Source: Monarcha castaneiventris obscurior
Taxonomy: Eukaryota; Chordata; Aves; Passeriformes; Monarchidae
Direction of reading: 5' to 3'
Assembly (NCBI GenBank): GCA_026261815.1
Contig: JAMPIT010000886.1
Location: forward strand, 21,992,001 to 22,056,000
DNA length: 64,000 nucleotides
Shown here: positions 23,501 through 35,792 of the stretch, one piece after another
Layout: each line of letters starts with the position of its first letter
Numbering within the stretch: the first letter of the stretch is position 1
Notes under the pieces: model-generated
What the model saw: only the letters and a program-made list of their open reading frames with translations
The model's database searches: none
What the model was told of the DNA's origin: nothing
Position numbers and translations under genes: made by a program

Positions 23501-26500
23501 TTAGTGATATTTTATGTGCTTGAGGTAATTTACTTGTCTCTGTCCAATCTATAGGAAACAGAATTCTTTATATTATAAAACACATCCAAACACCAAAGCC
23601 CACCAAAAAACAGCACTGTACCACAACATATCTTATGAGAAGGGAGAAATAAATTGCACAATTAATTGTGATGTCTTAGTTGTTGAGCATGTAACTTATT
23701 AAACATATTTCTAGCCTAATAGCTATAGTGTGTTATATAATGTAACATAAAGGATTTTTAATTGTGTTTGGGTCATACCATGGTCAACAAAACTGTCCCT
23801 AACTTTACTGGAAGTGAGATGAAATTACTGAGTACAAATTTTAGGAAAAGTTTTGTTTTTTTTTTTCCCAGTCATCAAAGCTTTTACATTGTTCTGTTTT
23901 TTGAAAGCTCAGCTTATAGAATAATGCATTTTGAAGTATATACATAAACTTACCTTAAAAGGTTGCTAACAATGTTATAAAATGAAGCTTTTCAAAGACA
24001 TCGGAAGACGCTGAACTTCAGGGTGCCTTTGCAATAAAACAGTGAGTGATCTTATGTGCTGCATTAATTCACAATGACCATGTAGCCTCACTGTGCTCAT
24101 ACCACATTTCTGCCATATAATAGGAAAATAATAATCAAATATATCCCAGAGATGGTTTTAGACATAATTTTGGTTTTTTTTTTGCGGGGGGACACTGGTG
24201 GAATGAAAGAGCCAAAATACAAGAAGTAGGAAATATATCAGATTGGACACTCTGCTTTTGTGTTGCTGGAAAGGGTAAAACTCAAAAACTCTAGATTAAT
24301 GTAAAAATATTAACCCCCCTATCTTTCTCATATGAGTCTCCACAAGAATGGAAAATATAAATCAAGGCTATTAGTTAACAGTAGGAAACTCAAAGCAAAG
24401 CAAGAGTCATTACATGAGCCTATCATAGTATGAGATAACCAATATTCATTGACTGCTTTTCTGGACAAATCTATCCTGCATAGTTTCAAACACTCCAGCA
24501 TGGCCATACACTTCTGGAAAAAAACCAACACTTTAATGTCACTCAGATGTTCTTATCTTCAAGTTTTATAACACTATATCACATTGTCATACTAATACTG
24601 TTCAAGAAAAGGTGTACCACTGTATTGAATACATTTGCATAACTTGTTTTTCAGATCCCTTTAACCTGTTTATCACTGGCTGTTAAATATCTTTATAAGT
24701 GGCAGTATGAGAAATAGTTTGGAGATAGGAAAGAAGAAAACTAATTTCCAGCAATTCAGCTTAGGAATGGCAAATGACATCATCATTACTGTATTTCTGT
24801 AGGACTAAACTACATACTTCATTGTATTTTATCTTCTTTCTGTCATGGTTTTTTTCCTGCATGTTTCACAGCAGGGAGTGCTAGTGATGCTGTTTCCTGG
24901 GAGACATCTGAAGTTATTAGTTTGGACATTAAACACCCTATTTAACTGTTTGTGATTAAAAACAGGTGTAAGGGAAGCTACATATGAATAAAATGTTCCT
25001 CTGGTAATACAGAGAAAAATATCTGTACTACAGTCAATCTTATTCAGCTAAATTGATTCAGTTTGTATTTACATCATATTGCTGTGGATACTTGTCAACA
25101 AATATTTTGAGACAATATTTTCATTGTTAGCATAAAGAAAATGAGTTTTATGGGTAAACTGTGAGCCAAATTTTCTGAAGGTCAGGTTGGAAGAGTTCTG
25201 TTATTTGGCTAAGAATCTTTTGTCTCAAATAATTTGCATCAGAAAACTTGGTTTGTTCAAACACACTATTTTTTCAGGAGAAATTATATATATGTGTTTT
25301 TTATTTTTTAAAGTAGACAGTAGTTTATTTGACTTACTCTGAAATATAGGATAATTGTGTACATGGAGGCCTACATGCATAGTGTGCTGCAAGCTGGAAA
25401 ACAGACCATCTTGATTAACTCAAATATTTTTATAACTTTCAGTTAATGAAACAGTCAGGATTGCTATTATTTCCTCTTATAAATGTTCAGTGTTCATTTA
25501 AGATAAGGAAATGCTTGTATACAAAGGCTTTATATGAAATGCCATAATTCATTTGGTGCTTGGTGCTATGCCATATTTATTGGTTTGTATTAGCTAATTA
25601 TTTTAATCATTTGGTCAATGAGATTTCCTAATTGTAACTGAGTACACACTTTAAGCAACTGACTCCTAAAATGACATAAAACTGTTATTATATGAAGAAC
25701 TTATAAATAGGTGGCAGATTTGATGGGTACCTACCAGGGTTCCAACACATTGCTTCCCAGTTGTTTGGAGCTGGTTTCCAGGTATTATTTTGAATGTATA
25801 ATGCTTTTTATTCAAAGAACAGGTCAGCATATATATGTCTGTATATGTACAAAGATGTACTGAGCATATTAGTGTAACTCAAAAATCCCATTTTTTAAAA
25901 AAGTCCATGTTGGTTTTGTCTGTATGTAACTCACATATCAAGCAGTTTTGGCAATACTCTGTTAAAAATCTTAGGAAATCATATTGAATGGCCCATACAG
26001 AAGTGCCACCTTCTGCATCAAACTGCAGTGAAACTGATTATTTAAATAAACAAGTGATTTTTATATTTTTTCATATAAATACACTGTAAAAAAGACATTT
26101 CAAAGGTCAGCTATGGCAAACTGTCATGTAAACTCTTTTAACCGCTACAAAGAATCCTCACAAAACTTTCAGCTTCTGAGGAACCACTGAAAAATACATT
26201 CTATAAGTGCAAACTTAGTCCTTTGAAGCTTTACTCATATAGGCAGCTCTATCAAAGCTAAATAAAATCTTCAGATGATGCAGGTTGCATGGGGCCAGGA
26301 CTCAGAAAGGTAATGTTCTGGGATGCTCAGAAATACAAATACACATGGTAAGGTGAAAAACAGCCTAAATCCAGAGGCTGCCTCACATTCATCTCAAATC
26401 TGTGCTATAGAGTGACACTGATGATCAGCAGGCTCAAAAGCTGGAGGAGCCCTCCAGTATTTATATAGCACTGTGATGGATTTTAGCTTCATAACAACAT

Positions 26501-28259
26501 GGGGCACAAACTAATGAGCACATTGACTCATAAGCCTGAAATCTGAGACTATGTTATAACCTCCTTACAATTTCAGATTGGATGTTACAAAACAGTCCTT
26601 CAGTGGCAGACAGCTGGGAGTTTTCACAGCTTTTGAAAATTATGTGATGGGTACTTAAGAAATTAGGGAATAAAGCAGACTCTAAAAATACAAAGTTTGA
26701 GAAGTTCACAAATCATCCTGTAGGAAACTGGCAGCAGAATTAAGACTGTTGAGATGTAAGTTTTCAAAGTCTAGGGAAGCATCACAATAAGACAGTCATC
26801 TCTCTTCTCCTTTCCTCTGTTCCAGGGAGTTTTGTTTTTCCCTTCCTCTACAGTATAATAGTCCCATTTTGTCACTGCACTCCGGAGCACTCCTTTTTTG
26901 TTACACAGCACGGGACTGGGATCTATTATTTATCCATGGCACATAACAATCTAGGCCATGTCTGTACAAGAAAACGTTGAACTTGTTTCAAAAGAATGAC
27001 TTTAAGCCTGATGCACTTAAAACAGTTTGCCACCTCCTTAAGTTGTTTTTGTAATTTAGAAAATTCAGCTCGACTGATTGAAGAGATGATAGAATCAATT
27101 TAAGTCACCTGGTTTAGGGAGCTGCACCTGCAACTTTTCCCTCTCAACAAGGTCTTCCCCAGTAAGTAGGAGGATCAATAGCAGGTTAATGCAACAGGCA
27201 ATATAAGAAGCTGGAAAAAAACCCCAAATTTGCTCTTATTTGTGTGGGCTATTTTGTAAACTATCCAGGCAGGGATTTTTTTTTTTCTTCGTAGACCTCT
27301 CTAAAGTGACAGCTAACACTCTACTAAAATTAATCCTAATAATATAGATAATGATGTGCTAAATTGTTTTCAATATAGTTATTCCAATTTTACATGAGTG
27401 CAGTATTGAACTGAATTTACTCCATTAAGATAAATACAGCTAACTGCAGCAGTGGGTCACTTGAGCCTTGAGCTGTATACGTTCATTTTGGTGGGAACCA
27501 CATGCTTGCAGCTAAAAGAGAGATAAAAAGAAGTAGATACAGAAAGAGGAGAATGTATTGCTTTGTTTAAATTTACAGTTCACATAGTACTTGTTTTTCT
27601 TGGCATACATTATTTACTATATAATCTAATAGATAAATAAAGGCCCTGATTGTTTGGAGCATGCTGAGTGATGACCTGAACCAGCAAGTATGCCTGGATG
27701 GAAAACTCTTACTTAGAGAAACAGAACTTTTATTCATCAGTGTAGGATCAGCTTATTTGCTGTGGCTGAAGGGTTTGATTCTTCTGTCTTACAAGGAAAA
27801 TTAGACCATGCAAAGCACTGGAGTGATTTATTCATTGGCTGTATTTTGATTTTTATGCATGCTGGCCCATTTGACATTTCTAACACAATACAAACAACAG
27901 GGAGAAAAAACGTTTTTTTCCTCAGCTATTAGCTCTGTGTTTCCTGTCCAGCAGTCAGCGAAGGAGGGATGGCTGTGTAGAAGGTGTAGTGCCACAGCTG
28001 TACCAAGAATTTATTCTGTTGATACTGAGGCAGAGCAGCAAGTACAGTATTGGTTTCTGCTGTGTTGCTGAATAAACTCCAGAAAGTGGTTTGCAGTGAG
28101 GAATACATATCCTTCTGAAAGTTATTTCCCCTCACAGCATGTGCCTCCGCTTTCAGCAAGAGCGAGGTATGCTATATTAGCAATAAAGGGGAAAAACGAG
28201 CCAGATTTTTAAAGGTGCTTAGGCAGCTGAAGAGGTAGGTAGATGACTAATAGGATTTA
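17600..28259. other. Long AT-rich intergenic stretch; no gene seen
   Basis: About 10.7 kb without a supported exon. A homopolymer run lies at 20546-20561 and a low-complexity patch at 22118-22222. The longest open frame (23081-23446, plus) is not protein-like overall, although a consensus donor AAG|GTAAGT occurs inside it at about 23347. Noncoding transcripts cannot be excluded. Confidence 0.55.
22118..22222. repeat. Low-complexity AAAC and poly-C patch
   Basis: An AAAC-type repeat followed by several runs of C separated by short interruptions, then AAAAACCC-type sequence. It is simple, low-complexity DNA. Confidence 0.85.
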
Positions 28260-28505
28260 GGATCTGTTGCAAGGAGATCTGAAGCCACGACCTTCCTAGA
28301 AAGAGTGTCCTGCAAGGAACAGCTCTTCTAGGGGCGAAGGCAGCCTCCCTGGACAGCGGTGATCTCAGCAAGTGTAGGGATTTCTCAGCTACAAGCGATT
28401 CCAGCTCTTGTGGTTCAGCTCTGTGTGAGATCACCCGAGGCAGACTCGGGGACAGAGAGACAGGAGCCGTGTGTGGCAGTGCCACAGAGGCAGCTTTATT
28501 GTCCA
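28260..28505 (-). mobile_element. ERV LTR-like fragment, copy 2
   Basis: Homologous to 17330-17596. On the minus strand the polyadenylation signal AATAAA lies at 28500-28495. Sequence to the right (28506 to about 28860), upstream in element orientation, is more GC-rich than the surroundings and may be the U3 region missing from copy 1, with a possible TG start near 28860. That outer boundary is a guess. No coding retroviral sequence is visible. Confidence 0.65.
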
Positions 28506-28860
28506 GCAATCCCTGGGAAGGGGAGGCCAGGGATAGCAACTCCCTGATTCAGGGCAGATCCAGGGCCCTTTCTATGGGAAAGGCAGGGGGTGCGGTAGAA
28601 AAAATTGCCAACTGGATACAAAGTATTACCATATAGAAAAAAGGCATGCTGGGGGTGGGTCATTTCCTCACCGTAACCTAGAGAGAGGTTTCTTATCTGT
28701 GAGTTCTTCTGCCCGCAGGCTTCTCTCCTCCAAGTGAGTGCAGAGGACTCCTGGTTCAAGGAGTCACAGCCCTCCACAAGGATCCAAATTTGGGAAACCT
28801 TTAAAAGACTCATATCAAACTTTTACAAAAACCTGCAGCTCCTCTAGTCTGCCTAAACAG
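28506..28860 (-). mobile_element. Possible U3 part of the ERV LTR-like copy 2
   Basis: Contiguous with the homologous core and distinct in composition from flanking AT-rich DNA. On the minus strand it could run from TGTTTAGGCAGAC near 28860 toward the polyadenylation signal. No second copy in the window confirms it. Confidence 0.3.
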
Positions 28861-28986
28861 TGATAACCAAACATCATGCCATTATTTTAATTAATAAATT
28901 CTTGCAAATATTGAAAGACTAGTTTGACAGGCTTTTCTGATAATTCCAAAGGTATTTTTGGTTTCCACACAAATTACCCTATGTTT

Positions 28987-29027
28987 TAAATACAAAAAAC
29001 CCAAAAAAACCAAAAAACCCCCAAAAA
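28987..29027. repeat. Low-complexity A/C patch
   Basis: Runs of A separated by CCC/CC groups. Simple sequence with no further meaning seen. Confidence 0.85.
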
Positions 29028-29320
29028 CTGCTATGAGGATGTGGACCTCTCCTGGAGATAGTATGTTTTCATTTTTTTTTCTGCAGGTGTTGCTTTACCA
29101 GTGACATACATCTTTTCAAAGGCAAGTTATGCTTTATGCCGCGAATTAATGAGCTGCTTAGTAGGTGGAAAGCCAGTCTAGGTAATGCTCCAAGTCATCT
29201 AGCTTCTTATGGGAAATGAAATCCAAGCCCTGATTCCTGTGTCAGTGTCACAGATTGCCTATTTCCATCCCTTCTTCCCATGGCCCGTTCCAGCCCAGCA
29301 CGTGGTGCTGGCCCGATGCC

Positions 29321-29738
29321 GGGAAGGGCAGAGAAGCTGGGGAAGGGTCTGGAGCACAAGTCTTATGAGGAGCAGCTGAGGGAGCTGGGATTGTTTAGCC
29401 CGGAGAAGAGAAGGCTTGGAGTAAGGGTGAGTGCAGCTTAAAGGACGGTTTGGAAAGGTGGAGGTTGGTCTCCTCTCTAAGGCAGCCGGCGACAGGATGT
29501 AGCCTCAGGCTGGGCCAGGGGAGATTTAGGATTGGACATTAGGAGAAATTTCTGCATAGAAAGGGATTAAACATAGCAATGGGCTGCCCAGGGAGGTGGC
29601 GGAGTCACCGTCCCGAGAGGTGTAAAGGAAACACTGAACGTGGCACTTCATGCCATGGTCTAGTTGGTGTGGTGGTGTTCGGTCCTAGGTTGGACTGGGT
29701 GGTCTAAGAGGTCTTTTCCGACCTGACTCATTCTGTGA
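29321..29738 (+). mobile_element. CR1-type LINE, 5'-truncated 3' end
   Basis: The right-hand part reads as the CR1 3' untranslated region: AGGATTGGACATTAGGAGAA, GGGCTGCCCAGGGAGGTGG, GGTTGGACTGGGTGGTCTAA and the terminal ATTCTGTGA. The left boundary is approximate. CR1 elements typically insert 5'-truncated and end in a short ATTCTRTGA-type repeat rather than poly-A. It ends about 320 bp before the LRMDA start codon, at the edge of the CpG island. Confidence 0.88.
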
Positions 29739-30057
29739 GGAGCGGCCGTGGCTGTGTGCTGCTTTGGACTCGCGTTCCAGGTGGGATGTGGCAGCGGGGC
29801 CCGGAGCAGCCGCCGGACAGGGATGCCCGTGCCGCGGACACGCACAGCTCGGGCCCCGCCAGCCCCGCGCCGGGCGCACGGTGTCCCCCGGGGCCGTGGC
29901 TGCGCCCTGGGCCCGGCCCGGCCGCAGGAGGCGGCGGGAGCTCCGCGCTGCCGCCGCCCCCGGCCCGGCCGCGCTTCCGCCCGCGTCAGCTGACTCTGCC
30001 AGGCAGAGCCCGGCCCGGCCCGAGCCCGCGGAGCCTCGGGCGCGGCCGCCCCGCAGC
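29739..30057 (+). promoter_or_regulatory. LRMDA: LRMDA CpG-island promoter and 5' UTR
   Basis: CpG-dense DNA from the CR1 end through the start codon and on to about 30520. No TATA box at a clear spacing. An exact 10-bp palindrome GTCAGCTGAC lies at 29985-29994, 64 bases before the ATG; it differs from the TFEB/MITF CLEAR consensus GTCACGTGAC only by the swapped central CG. The transcription start is not defined by sequence. Confidence 0.75.
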
Positions 30058-30087
30058 ATGGCAGGGGTCGTGGTGAGCGGAGCGCAG
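30058..30087 (+). CDS. LRMDA: LRMDA exon 1, coding part
   Basis: LRMDA (formerly C10orf11) is a small leucine-rich-repeat protein of the melanocyte lineage; mutations in human cause oculocutaneous albinism type 7. This exon encodes only ten residues, MAGVVVSGAQ, and ends at the donor CAG|GTACGT. The ATG has a strong context (A at -3, G at +4) and is the first in-frame ATG; the frame is open upstream but starts at a TTG. It joins exon 2 in phase 0 to give [18 protein letters not shown], resembling the N terminus of vertebrate LRMDA as I remember it. The exon is convincing because of the exon 2 match, phase agreement, CpG island and gene order beside ZNF503. Confidence 0.88.
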
Positions 30088-33000
30088 GTACGTGTCCGCC
30101 GCCCCCCGGCCCCGCGGCCCCGGCCCGGCCCCGGGAGCGGCTGCCCCGACTCCGCGCCGGCCCCCGCCGCTGTGCCGGTGCCGCTCCCGCTCGCTGGGGG
30201 CCGGGCTCGGTTCCCAGCCGCTCCGCGCCCCGGGACGCGCGCAGGCATCGCCTGTGTCCCGAGGCTGCCGAAGGGAAGGGGCTGCGGAGCCCCCGCCGGC
30301 GCCCGGGGGCTGTGCCCGGAGCCCCCGGGCTGGCGGTGCGCTCCCGTGGCTGCGGATCGCCGAGCGGCGGTGGCGGGGCAGGGCAGGGCTGCGCTGCCCA
30401 GCGCCGCTGACGTGCGGCAGGCGCGGCCCGAGGCTGTGCCCGGGCGGCAGCGCTGTGCCCCGCACGGAACCGCGCCTGCTCCGCCGGGCTGGGGGAGGCC
30501 GCCGGGAGGGACTGAAATCTGCTAAGTGTTGTTCCTCCTGGAAGTAAAACATCATGTGCGTTTCGTTTTGGTTAGAGAAAAGTTGGGAAATAGAACACAT
30601 CCTGCTGGCCTTTACCCAGCGCCCTGTATGGCTACTGAAAAAAATTCTGGCTAAAAGTTTCATGACATTAGTGATGAACTTGTGGCTAAAGTTAGATTTT
30701 TTTTTTCCCCCCTCCAAAGAGAAGGAAGTGTGTCTTATATTTGAAAATGGTTTGCGTTTAAACCAGGATGCTGCCCATCTAATTGGTTCTTTAACCTGGT
30801 CGCTGTTTCTGTGTAGAATTCATGTAAATGTGTGTGTGATATGAAGGCAATTGGCTAATTTTGCAGCTGCTGCAGGAAACAGTTCCTGTGGTCTCTGTGG
30901 TGCCCTCTGGCACTGAGGGACATGCTGCCGTCTTCCCTTGAGCGTGCCTTGAGCCCCTTAATTTGGCTATGTGCCCACCATACAATCTTCTAGCAGCACA
31001 GAGAAAAATGTAATGCTCAGCTGACTGGAAATATTCTCCAGATATAATTCCCTTCAATGGGAGAGAATATGTAATATTGAGAGTTCATACATGACCTTTT
31101 TGGTGACATTCCTTAATAAAGATGTTACTCTATGGGTTATTAAGATTACAGTATCATTGTAAAATGATCACAGAGACTAAATGGTAATGTCCTCTGAAAA
31201 TAAAGCAGAAGAGAGGTGCAACTGCTATTGATAGTTAACTTAAGTCTTAAATATTTTGTAAAAACATATCTTTTTCCTGAATTGCATACAGTGTGTTGAA
31301 GAGTCTGCAAGAATATCTCAGGCCTCCATAGCTTATCTGATGCTGGCCTTTGTGGGAAACTGAACATTTCGGTGGGGTATTGAATAGGACATCAGTAATG
31401 ACTATCTGTGACCAACCTGTACTATATTTGATTTGGAGAATTAAGCCATGGAAACCTCTACATCCAGTTTTTAATCCTGTGTGATGCTCTGTGACTGACA
31501 TAGAAAAATCTAAGAAATCTGCTGTTACTGATGTGCCTTGCAGCCATACAGGTAGAGTCTTGGGAAAAGTAAGCTTGCTCTCCTCTCTCAGTGGTGACAT
31601 CTCTGGATATGTATGTGGAAGCTCATACTCATTTTGAGGGTATTTGAGATGGAAGAAAAAGGAAGAATACTGAATTATGTACATTTTATTGTTTCCTGAG
31701 TAGATGATTTAGAACTGAAACAATGAAAATGAAGAAATAGTCTTCTTTCTTCTGTCTGCTGAGGTCTTGTTTTATATCAGCATTGTTCAAAGACTAAAGA
31801 GCAGAAGAGTGGGGAAATAACTCTGGAAAACTTTTTCAAAAAGGCTTATCATGTATTGCATTACCGGCAGTTTCTGTTGTTCTTACTGTAGAGTTATTTG
31901 ATATCTGAAGCAAATTCATGTCTGTGGAGTGTAGAATATGAAGTTGAATGCCCTTTGTATGCCATGAATGCCCTGGAAAAATAAATGTAATAGTTTTAAA
32001 CTGAAAAATGCTGTTGTACCGTGAGTGTGCTGAAGTGGACTCCATGGATGTAAAATGCCTTTCCAAGGCCTCAGCATTAAAAGGTTATGCTAACTATATG
32101 TCATCTGCAAATATGCCTGTGAATAATCTGTTCATACCAGTTGTGTAAATATATTTGCATATTATAACAGTTCAAAGGCTGAAGCTTTGCAACATTTTGT
32201 GTATTTTGCCTCCTGTGTGCTCTAAACCATATTTGTATGAACCTTTTTCTTCAACTTCTGTTCTTGTGAATAGAGCTTTTATGGCCAGGTAAGTTTTTGG
32301 AGCAGTGTGTAACAGGCCAGAGTCACCCTCTCATTCTCAGCTGCTCCACCCTGGGTGAAAAGCAAAGTGGGAGTCTGTGCTCTTGCAATGTTTGTAGTTG
32401 CTCAAGACAGTCTTGCCCTCCTAGTGTTAATAGGCATCATATTTTAGTAATTTCTGGTCCAGTGTGTTACACTGAACCAAAGTATTATTAAGCTGTTAAT
32501 GTGATGTCTTTCAAAGGGTTTGCCAGCACTAATTTAAAGGAATCTACCATTCAGTGAAGAATGAAACAATTTTTTGCATACCTTTGTGTATGTTGTAAAA
32601 TGCATTGTAATTATCTTGGACGTAAACTGGAGGAAAACCCTGCCATGTTTAATTTAATAAATTCTGCAAAACATTTTCTGTTATATCCAAACCATTAGGA
32701 TGCCAACTATCCAAAACAGTTCCTTTCCCTTTTGTTCGTATATTTGCTCAATTCGTGTGTATATTTGGCAGCAGAATATATCGCAAGAGCAGGTCTGATT
32801 TAACAAGGGAAAGAAGTTGTTAAACTGAGCTTCAAGCTACCTGTTTTCTGCTCATAAAAATTATTTCACTGTTGTCAGCTTTATCTGTTGAAGTTATTGA
32901 ACAAAATGAATTAAATGGGATGCCATATAGTATTATCAGATGCCATCGTTTTCAGAGCGTAGGAGATCAGGATGACTTGCAGAAGTACATACTGTCAGTC

Positions 33001-34189
33001 TGTTCTGCAGAGGAGTCTGTGTTTTAACAGAAGGTGAAATACTATCAAAACAAAGTCTGATGGACTTTTTTTTGCATATTTTTCATCTAACATATTTTAG
33101 ACTAGTGGGATATGGTATTGAAATTGACTTTATGATTAAGCATGTGGATAATAACAGTATTGTATAGATACTGGTATAACATGGTACTTAACTAGCAAGT
33201 TGGCCATTAAAGGAAACTAAGATTTCTGCAGCACAAAATCTGAAATGTCAGTATTTTGAACACTGAAAGGATGAGCCAATATAGATGCATAGAATTCGTA
33301 AGAAGAGTTTTGAAAAGCTTTGCAGGGTTTCTTTGAAGAAATCAAACCAATGACTTCTAAAACAGTACAACAGATAGAAAATGTTTAGCTGCTTTACTTT
33401 CTGTGTTTTTCTGGAAATGTTATCATTCACTTCATTCTGACTAAAACAAATAAAAACAAACAGAATCTGAGTAGATTGGTTTTTGTGCTACCACTAATTC
33501 TTCCTGTGTTTGCTAAAAGTGGGCTAGATGGGCTGGTATGAAAAAGAGACATTTACATGTACTGGAGGGGTAATGAGAAGTGTGATCATATCATAGGTGG
33601 TGAAGCCAGAAATCCTTAAGACTTCCATAGCTGTCTGAAAAGAAGCTGCAGGCTTAGTTTTTCAGGTCATGGGCAGCCCTCTTGCTCTGTCCCTGACATG
33701 TTATTGGGAGTAATAATCTTCTCAAGGAATGGAGAATGGATTGACCGTACACTGCTTAGGTATTTCTGCACCAAAATTTAGGAAACAATCTTTGTTTGTT
33801 GTATATGGAGGGCCAAACTGGAAGATCTTTTGGATGGCTTCTGATCCTTCAAACAAATTTCTTCTGGAGCATATCAGAATGGTAATACAAAGTAATATTA
33901 GATCAAAGTATTAAAAGTCAAATAGAAGAGATATGGTTTATTTAATCGAAGTATTTTTACCTGGAAGGAGAGACGTACATAAAGACCACAGATGTAATAA
34001 ATACTTATTTTATGGTATCAATAGGAAAATGAGATGTGGTAGGCTTAATAGCTGTAAAACTTAGGTAGTTTAAAGCTGTAATGATAATTTATTGTATTGC
34101 ATGCTATCATTTTATCAATGAGACAGACTCTGGAAGGGAAGCTACTAAATCTACTCATGAAATGTTTCCTTGTTGCTTCCAATTCTCAG
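30088..34189 (+). other. LRMDA: LRMDA intron 1
   Basis: A 4.1-kb phase-0 intron with donor GTACGT and acceptor TTCCAATTCTCAG. The first 430 bases are still CpG island, the rest AT-rich. A 145-codon open frame on the minus strand (31247-31684) lacks protein-like features and I treat it as chance. No repeats of known family seen. Confidence 0.85.
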
Positions 34190-34290
34190 GTGTCCTACAT
34201 TAGTCAGGACTGTGAAGAGATTCCAGAATTCCTAGGAAGAAAATATGGACATATGGCAAAAAGGCTAGATCTTAGCTTCAACTTGTTAAG
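34190..34290 (+). CDS. LRMDA: LRMDA exon 2
   Basis: This 101-base exon encodes [20 protein letters not shown] followed by [13 protein letters not shown] and the first two bases of an arginine codon, the start of the LRR region ([10 protein letters not shown] is a canonical LxLSxN repeat). The acceptor is TTCTCAG|GTG and the donor AAG|GTATGTG. It is phase 0 in and phase 2 out. In mammalian LRMDA as I recall, this stretch is followed by SLEGLSAFRSLEELILDNN. I searched the rest of the window by eye and did not find that exon, consistent with the very long introns of this gene, so the remaining exons lie to the right. Confidence 0.95.
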
Positions 34291-35770
34291 GTATGTGGCT
34301 GTATATAGATTTTCAAGTGCAATCTGGAATACCAACTCCTAAAAGAGAATATTTTTTTTTTTCAAAGTAGAAACGTTTATGTTGGGTACGTTTAGTTGTT
34401 ATCAAGTGGACGACACTGTTTTGTAGGTAATGTTTGTTTTCTTTTCTCCCACACTTGGAGCACAAATAACCAGGTGAGTATGGAAAATTATTATGTGTTA
34501 ACATAAATGATGCCTATTGAGAAGCTTATGGTTTTTTCTGTGCTTAAATTGGAAAATAAGTGTTGTTACCTGAAGAAATGAAGAATGGGATCAAAAGTGA
34601 ATTTTCCTTAACCAAAACACAAGTAAGTGTGTGCTTCTCTCCCTTTTTAAAAATTTTATTTATGGACCTCTGGTTATTACTATAAATGCTTTATAATGCT
34701 CTTTTCCCAGGTGATGTGTTTTGTTCTATGATTTTATTTTTGTGCATCTGTGTCGTTAAGTGCTGAAGCTAAGCCCAGTTAGGATTTGTAGTTCCTTCTA
34801 AGTATTTTAATGTATGGATTGATTTAGGATTCTGTAGTATTCCTGTTAGCTACTACAGTGTCCCACTTCATTTAATCCTTGTAAGAGAGCCTGGTGAGGT
34901 TCAGCAGAGTATCTTTCAGGTTGAAAAATATTCAGGTAAGTAGGGAGAAAGAATTAGAGTGCAAATGTCTGTTTAATAACAAAAATAGGTTTGTGGAGGT
35001 AGGGTTGGACTCATTAATTCATTTTCCTTTTATTTTATCTGGGGTAAGGTCACAGTCTGCTGGTGAGGAGTACTACATAAAGTAGCGTGCTCTGGTGCCT
35101 TGTTTCCCAGAAGAAACAACCATTGATTTTAACTGTCTTAACACTCATAAATGGTCTTCTGAGCCTCTGTCAACTCTGAAAGACTGAATCCTACATGTAC
35201 GAGGTAGCAGAGCAAAGGAGACACTAAATCTGTGGATTGTTGTTAGCTTATACTATGACTCTGTACCTTTAGATATTGTAATCAGAAAAGAGAATTTTGC
35301 TGGGGGAGAGGATCAAATGGTAATTTTTTTCATTTTGTCATGAAGGTAATTAAAGGTCTGTATGTGTATTTAGATTTAACATGTTGACAAGACCGCTCCT
35401 TCTTCACATTTCTGGGGAAAAAAAAAAGTGTTTCTTTCAGTTAATGCATGATTTAAAGAACACTTCTCTGAGATTGTTTTATTTCATAAAGTAAAATAAT
35501 AACATTAAATTAGGATGTAAAATACCACTTTAAAACTCTGATCATATTTTCATGGAGAGCACAGTTGGTGGTGTATTTATGAAATCTGTGTTTTCTTTCC
35601 TTCTTTCCATTTCTACCCAAAACAGCCTATTTTTCAGAAGGGATATAATTTGGTTTTATTGAGGTTTAGGGAAGAACAATCAGCTTGTGATGTAAGAGAA
35701 GTTGTAGTTGTAAATCTGCAAAAGTATTTTAAGACCAGAAATCAGATTTGGGAAATGGGAGAAGTGTTTT

Positions 35771-35792
35771 TTTTTTTTTGTTTTTTTTTTTC
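35771..35792. repeat. Poly-T tract
   Basis: A T-run interrupted by one G; simple sequence within LRMDA intron 2. Confidence 0.9.

Noticed and set aside
31247..31684. 145-codon minus-strand open frame in LRMDA intron 1
   Set aside because: About one frame of this length is expected by chance in 64 kb over six frames; no splice context or recognisable family.
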